Positions 1 through 5,183 of a DNA stretch of 5,565 nucleotides are shown piece after piece. Within the stretch, counting starts at the first letter, position 1, and every line of letters begins with the position of its first letter. Below the pieces are notes generated by a model. That model was not told the origin of the DNA, did not search any database, and was given only the letters and a program-made list of their open reading frames with translations. The stretch spans positions 1-5,565 of the forward strand of contig JASLIR010000335.1 of assembly GCA_030152125.1 (NCBI GenBank), in the 5' to 3' direction. Source of the stretch: Alkanindiges sp. GTDB taxonomy: Bacteria > Pseudomonadota > Gammaproteobacteria > Pseudomonadales > Moraxellaceae. Position numbers and translations under genes: made by a program.

Positions 1-745
1 CTACCGGGTCCAGCGCGCTATCCGGGCTTACCGCGTCTTCCAGCCGGTCCAGCTCCGCCACAATCCACGCCTGTAATACCGGAATGGCAGGCTGCTTTTC
101 TGCCTCGCTATGCTGGCGTTTTTGCACCAGCAGGGCATCAATGGCCTGCTGCACCACCTGATCATCGAGCACCTGACGCAGGCGGTCAAACTCGATAGGC
201 GCCACCCCACCACGTTGCTGCAACCAGCGTACCGCCAGTAAGGGACGCAGTACATACAAGTATTTTTTCAGCTTCACCTCATCCCCTTTCAGGAACTGAT
301 GGAAGTTGGACTTTGCCGTGTTGCGGTAATGGAAAAAGCCTTTGGGCTGATGATAATGCGCTGTCAGCAACTGGCGTGCTGCGCTATAAACACCATCATC
401 GCGGTAAATAATCGGCGAATGCAACCATTCCACCACCGCCGGGTTGCTTTTGGCTTGTAGGCGCAGGGCCTTGCGTAAATCCTAGCCGTTAATATCAATC
501 TCATCCACTATCGGATATTCAATCACATCCCGGCGGTCTTCCACATCAATCGACAGATACCAGTCTTTAGGCCGCACATAAACAAAACGCACATCGTAAT
601 CGCTATCCGGCGAATGAAAACCCCAGGCACGGCTGCCCGATTCGATGGCATACAGGATGCGCACCTGATGTTCCTGCTCCGCCGCCGTTAAACGGCGCTG
701 GATTTCTGCATGCGCTGCGGCCGAAATGGCGGGATGAATACTCAT
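1..745 (-). pseudogene. RlaP/NrdC.11-type nucleotidyltransferase, interrupted by an in-frame TAG; C-terminus cut by window edge
   Basis: The ATG at 743-745 opens a frame whose first 87 residues carry the polymerase-beta-fold signature GSRAWGF (37-43) followed by S-x-D-S-D-Y-D-V-R (45-53). The paired acids D49 and D51 are the expected metal ligands. This matches the predicted nucleotidyltransferase family of T4 NrdC.11 and RNA-ligase-associated RlaP (PF10127); the substrate is unknown. A TAG at 482-484 follows DIDING. The same frame then runs open for 160 codons to the left edge and reads as a normal continuation: DLRKAL directly after the stop, then SPIIYRDDG, FFHYRNTAKSNF and KKYLYVLRPLLAVRWL. 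The family usually has tryptophan in this place (from memory), so a single TGG-to-TAG change explains the break. TAG is an ordinary stop in the neighbouring DUF4031 gene, which argues against a changed code. The purine-rich AAGAG stretch upstream is a weak ribosome binding site. Family call is strong; loss of function is likely but could be a sequencing error or readthrough. Confidence 0.85.
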
Positions 746-805
746 TTTTTACTACTCTTTTTTAAATTTAAAAATTAAATGACGTGAATTAAAGATAATG
801 TGGAA

Positions 806-818
806 TTTTTTAAATTCA
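806..818 (+). repeat. Isolated copy of the TTTTTRAATTCA motif
   Basis: TTTTTTAAATTCA matches the motif repeated at 1309-1464 and 2046-2218 and points the same way. It directly abuts the parS-like palindrome. Read on the minus strand, 811-825 gives GTGGAAATGAATTTA, close to the 15-mer GTGGAAATAAATTCA found at 1447-1461 and 2203-2217. The stretch 746-852 is otherwise AT-rich leader of the nucleotidyltransferase gene. Confidence 0.6.
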
Positions 819-833
819 TTTCCACGTGAAACC
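818..833. promoter_or_regulatory. parS-like CACGTG palindrome, copy 1
   Basis: The core TTCCACGTGAAAC (820-832) matches the classical ParB-binding parS sequence TGTTCCACGTGAAACA at 13 of 16 positions; the differences are the first two bases and the last. It lies 73 bp upstream of the nucleotidyltransferase start, joined on its left to a TTTTTTAAATTCA motif (806-818). It could equally be an operator for that gene. Binding is inferred from sequence only. Confidence 0.4.
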
Positions 834-852
834 TTCTAGCAAAGCATTATTA

Positions 853-881
853 GAATAAAAGGGCAATAGCGACATCGCCCT
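853..881 (-). terminator. Probable intrinsic terminator of the DUF4031 gene
   Basis: On the minus strand, AGGGC (881-877) pairs with GCCCT (864-860), with two more A-T pairs after a mismatch. The stem is followed by TTTTATTC. It lies 27 bp past the DUF4031 stop and before the nucleotidyltransferase gene, suggesting that the two are transcribed separately. The stem is short and interrupted, so confidence is moderate. Confidence 0.5.
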
Positions 882-907
882 GCTACGTACACACTGCTAT
901 GCACACA

Positions 908-1240
908 CTACGCACGTGCTGCTTTGATACGTGCAAAATTAGCCTTTGCCCAGGCACGTGCTTCTTCCGGCCGGCCCAGTTCGCCAGTAAATTTGCGCCT
1001 TAAGGTCATGGCAGAACACTGTATCCAGCTAATCTGTTGCGCCCCGTGTTGCAAGGCCAGCACCTTCATCGGCTGGTTAATATCATAATGGCTGGGATGC
1101 TGTGGTGGTGCCTGCCAGCGCAGTCTGGACATGCCAATTTTTTCTGCCATGGCATGCAGTTCTTCATCCGTATCGGCAATCAGGTGACTCATGATCATGC
1201 CTTTAAATGGATGGTTCATATCATCAACATACACTGTCAT
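908..1240 (-). CDS. DUF4031 domain-containing protein
   Basis: This encodes a 110-residue soluble protein with no signal peptide or membrane segment. From the chosen ATG it begins MTVYVDD and carries the features of DUF4031 (PF13223): YVDD at 4-7, HLIADT at 19-24, a D/E-rich helix ending in IG (25-36), and HYDI at 51-54. The C-terminal half (about 55-110) is basic and Ala-rich and ends RIKAARA. The molecular function of DUF4031 is not known. The frame opens nine codons earlier with TTG (1265-1267), but the ATG at 1238-1240 is preferred because family members start at this YVDD strand and GGAAAG lies just upstream, whereas the TTG has no Shine-Dalgarno sequence. It has a candidate promoter at 1275-1303 and a terminator at 853-881. 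It ends in TAG, and the codons beyond that stop show no family similarity. Confidence 0.85.
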   Translation of the reverse strand: MTVYVDDMNHPFKGMIMSHLIADTDEELHAMAEKIGMSRLRWQAPPQHPSHYDINQPMKVLALQHGAQQISWIQCSAMTLRRKFTGELGRPEEARAWAKANFARIKAARA

Positions 1241-1274
1241 GTACTTTCCGCTTGCAACCACTGCCAATCACTAT

Positions 1275-1303
1275 TTTATCCACAAGCACTGCACTGATGA
1301 TAA
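1275..1303 (-). promoter_or_regulatory. Candidate sigma70-type promoter of the DUF4031 gene, overlapping a DnaA box
   Basis: On the minus strand TTATCA (1303-1298, 4/6 to TTGACA) and GATAAA (1280-1275, 4/6 to TATAAT) are separated by 17 bp, about 35 bp upstream of the ATG. The -10 overlaps the perfect DnaA box at 1276-1284, so DnaA binding would be expected to compete with RNA polymerase. This rests on consensus matching only. Confidence 0.3.
1276..1284 (+). promoter_or_regulatory. DnaA box, perfect (TTATCCACA)
   Basis: This is an exact match to the consensus nine-mer bound by the replication initiator DnaA. It is followed by AGC, as is the box at 1319-1327, so TTAT(C/T)CACAAGC is repeated 43 bp apart. 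Confidence 0.6.
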
Positions 1304-1318
1304 TTAATTTTTTTAAAT

Positions 1319-1327
1319 TTATTCACA
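1319..1327 (+). promoter_or_regulatory. DnaA box, relaxed (TTATTCACA)
   Basis: It matches the relaxed consensus TTATNCACA. It begins inside the first, degenerate copy of the phased AT motif (TTTTTTAAATTTA, 1309-1321). Confidence 0.5.
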
Positions 1328-1438
1328 AGCCTTACTGCCCAATATTTTTAAATTCAAACGCACACATCCAGCGCCCTATTTTTTGAATTCAAAAACAGAG
1401 GCAACTAACACAAGGTTTTAAATTCATTTACACCACCA

Positions 1439-1454
1439 CGTTCCACGTGGAAAT
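1439..1454. promoter_or_regulatory. parS-like CACGTG palindrome, copy 2
   Basis: The 12-bp perfect palindrome TTCCACGTGGAA (1441-1452), preceded by G, matches the Pseudomonas-type parS sequence TGTTCCACGTGGAACA at 13 of 16 positions. It lies between the last two phased AATTCA copies. Its right side is part of the 15-mer GTGGAAATAAATTCA, which recurs exactly at 2203-2217. Role inferred from sequence. Confidence 0.45.
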
Positions 1455-1532
1455 AAATTCAAAACTACTGCGCAAAATAAATAGCCGTACAGACAGGAAA
1501 ACCTTCCAAAAGCACAGGGTTTAAATCGGAAA

Positions 1533-1555
1533 CACACCATAAAGTACATGGTGTG
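1533..1555. other. Perfect 8-bp inverted repeat (hairpin)
   Basis: CACACCAT (1533-1540) and ATGGTGTG (1548-1555) flank a 7-base loop; AAA and TTT can add three pairs around a bulged C. No long T-run follows on either strand, so it is not called as a terminator. Confidence 0.4.
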
Positions 1556-1610
1556 CTTTACGCCAAATTAAATTTTTAATCTATAAAATACCAATTTTTG
1601 GATGCATTGT

Positions 1611-1680
1611 TGGGAGCTCGAGGGCTGTCGCCCTCGAAACCCCATCAAATTTTCGGACGCCGTAGGCGTTCGAAAATTTG
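1611..1680. repeat. REP-like element A: short GAGGGC hairpin plus 16-bp-arm hairpin
   Basis: A short hairpin (arms 1618-1625 and 1630-1637, loop TGTC) is followed by a long one (arms 1646-1661 and 1665-1680, loop GTA, one G-T pair in 16). The segment 1611-1643 aligns with 1838-1870 of element B at 27 of 33 positions. No T-run follows, and no gene ends nearby, so these are not simple terminators. The structure resembles bacterial REP/BIME-type intergenic repeats; the family is not identified. Confidence 0.65.
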
Positions 1681-1800
1681 GCTGTTGATCTTGCTTTAAG
1701 AATAGTCAATTTTATCATTCATGAATTATTTAATAATTGTTTTTAAATAATTTTACCAGCCAAGAAGCCAGCAACTCGCATATGCTACAAAATCAAAAGC

Positions 1801-1870
1801 CCAAAAAGTGGCTTGCTACGCAAGCCACTTTTTGGAGTGGGACTTGGAGGGCTGCCGCCCTCCAAACCTC
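1801..1870. repeat. REP-like element B: perfect 16-bp-arm hairpin plus short GAGGGC hairpin
   Basis: The long hairpin has perfect arms at 1801-1816 and 1820-1835 with loop TAC, the complement of loop GTA in element A. The short hairpin (arms 1844-1852 and 1857-1865, loop TGCC) is the homologue of the one in element A. The order is reversed relative to A, so the two long hairpins face each other across about 120 bp. The short hairpins keep the same direction. Confidence 0.65.
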
Positions 1871-1925
1871 TTAATGCATATAATAAAATGAATTTATTGG
1901 AATTATTTACTAAGTTGGCACGTAT

Positions 1926-1938
1926 GGGGCTAAGCCCC
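1926..1938. repeat. Possible degenerate third GAGGGC-type hairpin
   Basis: GGGGC (1926-1930) pairs with GCCCC (1934-1938) across loop TAA. It is followed by CAAAACTC, similar to the AAACCYC after the short hairpins of elements A and B. The resemblance is loose, and it may be a decayed relative or chance. Confidence 0.3.
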
Positions 1939-2082
1939 CAAAACTCTCTCGCCGACTCGCCAAAGGCGGTATTGCCAAGGCTCTGCCATGGGAAGTTAAT
2001 TCAGACGACCGATACTATCCGGCATACCACTATACCCCCGCAGGAATTTTTAAATTCAAAGTGCAGGCCTTTAATTTTATTT

Positions 2083-2091
2083 TTATCCACA
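2083..2091 (+). promoter_or_regulatory. DnaA box, perfect (TTATCCACA)
   Basis: This is an exact consensus match, in a T-rich stretch 22 bp after the end of the AATTCA copy at 2047-2060. It is followed by GCC; the box at 2168-2176 is followed by GGCC. Confidence 0.6.
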
Positions 2092-2167
2092 GCCTTTTAG
2101 CAACACACCATCGCCAACTTTGAATTCAAAGTTTAATACTGCAGTGCTTATTTTTGAATTCAAAATT

Positions 2168-2176
2168 TTATACACA
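2168..2176 (+). promoter_or_regulatory. DnaA box, relaxed (TTATACACA)
   Basis: It matches TTATNCACA and starts three bases after the AATTCA copy at 2151-2165, as the box at 1319 also overlaps or abuts an AT-motif copy. Confidence 0.5.
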
Positions 2177-2246
2177 GGCCAGCCCAAACCATACAGCATG
2201 CTGTGGAAATAAATTCATAAATAAACAGCACTGGCTTACAGGATGA

Positions 2247-2255
2247 TGTGGATAA
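2247..2255 (-). promoter_or_regulatory. DnaA box, perfect, minus orientation
   Basis: TGTGGATAA on the plus strand is the exact complement of TTATCCACA. It is the only inverted box of the five and bounds the cluster on the right, about 105 bp upstream of the deacetylase start. Confidence 0.55.
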
Positions 2256-2360
2256 CTTCCGTGCCAAACCACCATGCCGCCGCTTTATCATCACGCTTAT
2301 TACACTGACTTTGGTATTTGTCCCCGGCAAAATTGACCGCAAATATCAGAAGGATGCTGT

Positions 2361-3278
2361 ATGTTTTCTTTTAAACGCTGCTATTTTACCAGCCTGATAA
2401 GCCTGCTTTGTGTTGCACTTTGCCCTTCTGCACAGGCTAAATCGCTGGCTTTTAGCTTTGATGATGGTGTTAATCCAGCCCTGAATACGCAAGCTGTAGC
2501 CATTAATCAGGGCATTTTAAGCGCCCTGCAAGCCAGCCAGTTACATGCTATTCTTTTCCCGGCTATCAGCAAAACGGGTGATTATGCGGGCCTGAAACTG
2601 GTTGCAGACTGGGGTAAGCAGGGGCATTTGATAGGCAACCACACCTATTCGCACCGGAGCCTAAATGCCAGTTCAATCAGCCTGCAACAGTTTATTGAGG
2701 ACACCCGCAAAGCAGAAACGCTATTAAAACCACTACCCGGCTGGACAGCACGCCTGCGTTTTCCTTACCTGAAAGAGGGTGATACAACGCAAAAACGCGA
2801 TGGCATGCGGCAGTGGCTGAAACAGCGGCATTATCAATCCGGCGCGGTGAGTATTGATGCCAGCGACTGGTTTTATAACCTGAAATACCTGCAGCTGCTT
2901 AAGCAACAGGACAGCGGCAAACTACAGCAGCTTAAACAGCTGTATATCCGGCATTTGCTGGACCGTGCTGAATACTACGACCAGCTGGCGCTAAAAACAC
3001 TGCAGCGCAGCCCACAGCACGTGCTGTTGCTGCATACCAATGCCATTAATGCGGCGTTCTTACCCGAAGTGATAGCAGCCTTTAAACAGCAGCAATGGCA
3101 TCTGATTGATGCCAAAACCGCCTTTAATGATCCCCTATACCGCATGCAAAGCGATACCCTGCCCGCCGGAGAAAGTATTCTGTGGGCACTGGCCAAACAA
3201 CAGGGAATTGAAGATTTACGCTATCCGGCAGAGGATTCTGTGTATGAAGAACCGCTGCTAAAACAGGCGGGTTTGTAA
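2361..3278 (+). CDS. Secreted polysaccharide deacetylase family protein (NodB-type)
   Basis: This 305-residue protein starts with a classical signal peptide: basic FKR, a hydrophobic core at about 8-21, and a likely cut after AQA (24-26). It is therefore exported to the periplasm or beyond. NodB-fold (carbohydrate esterase family 4) motifs appear in order: FDDG at 33-36 (D34 probable base, D35 metal ligand), HTYSH at 94-98 (H94 and H98 metal ligands), RLRFPY at 131-136, DASDW at 166-170, and LLLHTN at 222-227 with H225. All core catalytic residues are present. Such enzymes remove N- or O-acetyl groups from polysaccharides such as peptidoglycan, PNAG or chitin oligomers; which substrate applies here cannot be told. 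AAGGA sits six bases before the ATG. It is a single gene, convergent with purK. The leader carries AATTCA motifs and DnaA boxes; no clear promoter was found. Confidence 0.9.
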   Translation: MFSFKRCYFTSLISLLCVALCPSAQAKSLAFSFDDGVNPALNTQAVAINQGILSALQASQLHAILFPAISKTGDYAGLKLVADWGKQGHLIGNHTYSHRSLNASSISLQQFIEDTRKAETLLKPLPGWTARLRFPYLKEGDTTQKRDGMRQWLKQRHYQSGAVSIDASDWFYNLKYLQLLKQQDSGKLQQLKQLYIRHLLDRAEYYDQLALKTLQRSPQHVLLLHTNAINAAFLPEVIAAFKQQQWHLIDAKTAFNDPLYRMQSDTLPAGESILWALAKQQGIEDLRYPAEDSVYEEPLLKQAGL

Positions 3279-3308
3279 ATAACGGGAAGGTTTATATAAA
3301 ACGCGCGC

Positions 3309-3338
3309 AAAAAAAGAAGGTGGCATGAGAGCCACCTT
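3309..3338 (-). terminator. Intrinsic terminator of the purE-purK operon
   Basis: On the minus strand an 8-bp stem (AAGGTGGC, 3338-3331, with GCCACCTT, 3324-3317) closes a 6-base loop and is followed by C and seven T's (3315-3309). It lies about 150 bp past the purK stop. In the plus direction the stem is followed by ATAAAAG, so it would work poorly for the deacetylase gene. The intervening 3339-3488 contains only small hairpins (3362-3377 and 3480-3500) and no gene. Confidence 0.8.
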
Positions 3339-3488
3339 ATAAAAGAGGGTTTAGTCGATGTACCCCATCGCAGGGGTGTAACAAGTTAAAACTAACTGTT
3401 CACATCCGCATTATACAAAGCAGATGCATTTTCAAGCGCTGCCTTGTCTAACAATTTCCAGATTATTTAATAAATTTTCATCAGTCTG

Positions 3489-4655
3489 TTAAGCACTGAT
3501 TGACATTTTATCATTTAAGGCCAAAGGCTCAGGCAGTATGCCTGCCAGCTGACGGCATAAGCTGCTTAGGGTTGCGCTATCTGCAGGTACCAGGGTGATG
3601 TGGCCTAATTTACGCCCTGCACGTTCGGTTTTACCGTATAAATGCAAATGTGCGCCTTCTAAAGCCAGTACAGCACTGCTTTGCGGGTGCTTGCCAATGA
3701 TATTGATCATGACACTCGGCTTTACCAGCGTGGTAGAACCCAAAGGCAAGCCGGCAACGGCACGCATATGGTTTTCAAACTGCGAACACACGGCACCTTC
3801 AATGCTCCAGTGCCCGGAGTTATGCACCCGTGGTGCCATTTCATTGGCCAGCAGGCCCTGATCGGTTACAAACAGCTCCAGGGTTAGCACGCCCACGTAC
3901 TGCAAGTGATTGAGCAGGCGGGTAACATAATCCTGTGCTACCGGCAGTAGGTTTTCACTGTGTGGTGCCGGTACAATGGAATGCGACAAAATACCATGAT
4001 GATGATGGTTTTCTGCCAGCGGCCAGCTGCGCACTTCACCATCCTGCCCGCGTACCGCAATAATCGATACTTCGCGGTTAAAGGTCACAAAACTTTCCGC
4101 AACCAGGGGTGCTGCCCTACCCAGCTCCTGCCAGGCCTGCTCTATTTGCGCTGCGTCACGCACCACAAACTGGCCTTTGCCATCGTAGCCGCCTGTCGCG
4201 GTTTTGACCACCAGCGGCAAGCCCTGCGTGCTGGCAGCCTGCTGTAAATCCTGTAACGAGTGAATGGCAGAATAAGGGGCAACCGGAATGTCCAGCGCAT
4301 CAAACAGGGCTTTTTCCAGCAAGCGGTTTTGTGCGGTTGCCAGCGCCTGACGCGGCGGATGCAGGGTGTGCTGCTGTGTTAACACATCCACATCAGCCAG
4401 CGGCGTATTTTCAAACTCCAGACTGAACACATCGGCACTATTGGCAAACTGTTGCAGGCTGTCCGGCTGGGTCTGGTCAATCACCTTGCCCAACGCAGCC
4501 GCAGGGCAATCCTGCGTGGCCTCATAAAACGTGCACTGGATACCCAAAGGCAGGGCTGCCTGGGCCAGCATACGGCCCAGCTGGCCACCACCAAAAATAC
4601 CGACCGTTTTTGCTTCAGTCGTTTTCACGTCACTGCTGTTCACTGTTGCCATCAT
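3489..4655 (-). CDS. purK: N5-carboxyaminoimidazole ribonucleotide synthase, ATPase subunit PurK
   Basis: PurK is an ATP-grasp enzyme that uses ATP and bicarbonate to turn AIR into N5-CAIR in cytoplasmic de novo purine synthesis; PurE then converts the product to CAIR. Visible motifs are GIFGGGQLGRML at 19-30, EFEN at 80-83, the lysine and glycine-rich ATP loop KTATGGYDGKGQ at 151-162, ESF..NREVS at 187-197, and the highly diagnostic NEMAPRVHNSGHW at 271-283. At 388 residues it is slightly longer than usual because of a 17-residue leader before KTVGIFGGG; ATG codons at 4655 and 4652 are both possible starts. GGTGG precedes them. Residues 217-220 form an unusual run of four histidines. It lies 12 bp after purE, so the two are almost certainly co-transcribed. 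Confidence 0.97.
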   Translation of the reverse strand: MMATVNSSDVKTTEAKTVGIFGGGQLGRMLAQAALPLGIQCTFYEATQDCPAAALGKVIDQTQPDSLQQFANSADVFSLEFENTPLADVDVLTQQHTLHPPRQALATAQNRLLEKALFDALDIPVAPYSAIHSLQDLQQAASTQGLPLVVKTATGGYDGKGQFVVRDAAQIEQAWQELGRAAPLVAESFVTFNREVSIIAVRGQDGEVRSWPLAENHHHHGILSHSIVPAPHSENLLPVAQDYVTRLLNHLQYVGVLTLELFVTDQGLLANEMAPRVHNSGHWSIEGAVCSQFENHMRAVAGLPLGSTTLVKPSVMINIIGKHPQSSAVLALEGAHLHLYGKTERAGRKLGHITLVPADSATLSSLCRQLAGILPEPLALNDKMSISA

Positions 4656-4667
4656 TCAGTCCACCGA

Positions 4668-5183
4668 TCAGCTGATTTGACCAGGAACCGGATTGGTACG
4701 CACTTTATCGGTTTGTGCAGTCCTGAACTGTTGTACTGCCTGGGCAATCTCCGGGTATTGCAGGCCAATAATCTGTGCGGCCAGCAAAGCGGCATTGGTA
4801 GCCCCTGCCTTGCCAATGGCCAGGGTGCCCACTGCAATGCCAGCCGGCATTTGTACAATGGACAACAAGGAATCTACCCCGTTTAAAATGGAAGACTGTA
4901 CCGGCACACCCAGCACCGGCAAATCAGTTTTGGCAGCGCACATGCCCGGCAGGTGCGCTGCACCGCCAGCACCGGCAATAATCACCTGAATGCCACGCTC
5001 ACGCGCGGTTTCAGCATATTCAAACAAACGGTCTGGCGTACGGTGCGCCGACACAACCTCTGCCTCAAACGGCACATTCAGCTGTTTAAGCATTTCCGCA
5101 GTATGTTCCAGGGTAGCCCAGTCGGACTGTGACCCCATGATAATCCCCACGAGCGGCTTGGCTGGCGAAATGGACGGACTCAT
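4668..5183 (-). CDS. purE: N5-carboxyaminoimidazole ribonucleotide mutase PurE (class I)
   Basis: PurE rearranges N5-CAIR (from PurK) to 4-carboxy-AIR in de novo purine synthesis and is typically a cytoplasmic octamer. The 171-residue protein shows the class I hallmarks: MGSQSD at 16-21, SAHRTPD at 45-51 (the conserved AHRTP loop; H47), and [12 protein letters not shown] at 70-81 forming the substrate phosphate/active-site loop. [15 protein letters not shown] follows in the C-terminal half. Co-occurrence with purK fits class I rather than the AIR-carboxylating class II enzyme. The start at 5183 puts ten residues before the first beta strand, which is normal; TCTGGA lies about ten bases upstream, a modest ribosome binding site. 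No PurR-type operator (ACGCAAACGTTTGCGT-like) was seen upstream. Confidence 0.97.
   Translation of the reverse strand: MSPSISPAKPLVGIIMGSQSDWATLEHTAEMLKQLNVPFEAEVVSAHRTPDRLFEYAETARERGIQVIIAGAGGAAHLPGMCAAKTDLPVLGVPVQSSILNGVDSLLSIVQMPAGIAVGTLAIGKAGATNAALLAAQIIGLQYPEIAQAVQQFRTAQTDKVRTNPVPGQIS

Larger units (their letters stand above)
1309..1464 (+). repeat. Array of TTTTTRAATTCAAA motifs phased at exactly 35 bp
   Basis: Five copies share the core RAATTCA, all in the same direction. The C of the core (T in the first copy) lies at 1320, 1355, 1390, 1425 and 1460, so every step is exactly 35 bp. Copies read TTTTTTAAATTTA, TTTTTAAATTCAAA, TTTTTTGAATTCAAAA, TTTTAAATTCA and AAATAAATTCAAAA. The third includes a perfect 16-bp palindrome (1380-1395). 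The roughly 22-bp spacers are unrelated to each other. The layout recalls iterons or cooperative protein-binding sites; CRISPR is unlikely because the shared part is only about 12 bp and degenerate. Confidence 0.75.
2046..2218 (+). repeat. Second cluster of TTTTTRAATTCAAA motifs
   Basis: Four copies have core C at 2057, 2127, 2161 and 2216, giving steps of 70, 34 and 55. The first two steps are near multiples of 35, but the strict phase of the left array is lost. TTTTTAAATTCAAA at 2047-2060 is identical to 1345-1358. The copy at 2116-2133 is a perfect 18-bp palindrome, AACTTTGAATTCAAAGTT. The last copy carries the exact 15-mer GTGGAAATAAATTCA (2203-2217) shared with 1447-1461. A 12-bp palindrome ACAGCATGCTGT (2193-2204) abuts it. 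The cluster interleaves with three DnaA boxes. Confidence 0.7.
1241..2360. other. Long AT-rich intergenic region packed with repeats and binding-site-like motifs
   Basis: No convincing protein gene is seen on either strand. The longest open frame, on the plus strand at 1813-2100, runs through the hairpin repeats and has no ribosome binding site or family resemblance. The region contains, in order: DnaA boxes at 1276 and 1319; the 35-bp-phased AATTCA array (1309-1464) with a parS-like palindrome; a hairpin at 1533-1555; REP-like pairs at 1611-1680 and 1801-1870; a weaker hairpin at 1926-1938; and a second AATTCA/DnaA-box cluster (2046-2255). Stretches 1684-1790 and 1945-2045 show nothing clear beyond AT-richness and small palindromes. 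Individual elements are listed separately. Confidence 0.8.

Noticed and set aside
1241..1267. Upstream TTG start for the DUF4031 gene
   Set aside because: It has no Shine-Dalgarno sequence and adds nine residues before the family's usual YVDD beginning; the ATG at 1238-1240 is better.
1309..1464. CRISPR array (regular 35-bp period with unique spacers)
   Set aside because: The shared part is only about 12 bp, AT-rich and degenerate, spacers are about 22 bp, and no cas gene is present. It fits protein-binding sites better.
1602..1879. ATGCAT target-site duplication around the hairpin elements
   Set aside because: It is only six bases long and self-complementary, so a chance match is likely without an empty-site comparison.
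1813..2100. 95-codon plus-strand open frame beginning MLRKPLFGVGLGG
   Set aside because: It is read through hairpin element B and the third hairpin, has no ribosome binding site, and shows no family resemblance. Hairpin repeats of this kind often create such frames.
3480..3500. Hairpin overlapping the purK stop codon as terminator
   Set aside because: The stem is only six pairs, AT-rich, with a nine-base loop and no T-run. The hairpin at 3309-3338 is far stronger.
3595..4247. Plus-strand open frames opposite purK
   Set aside because: They are antisense shadows of a well-conserved gene, with no ribosome binding sites or recognisable domains.
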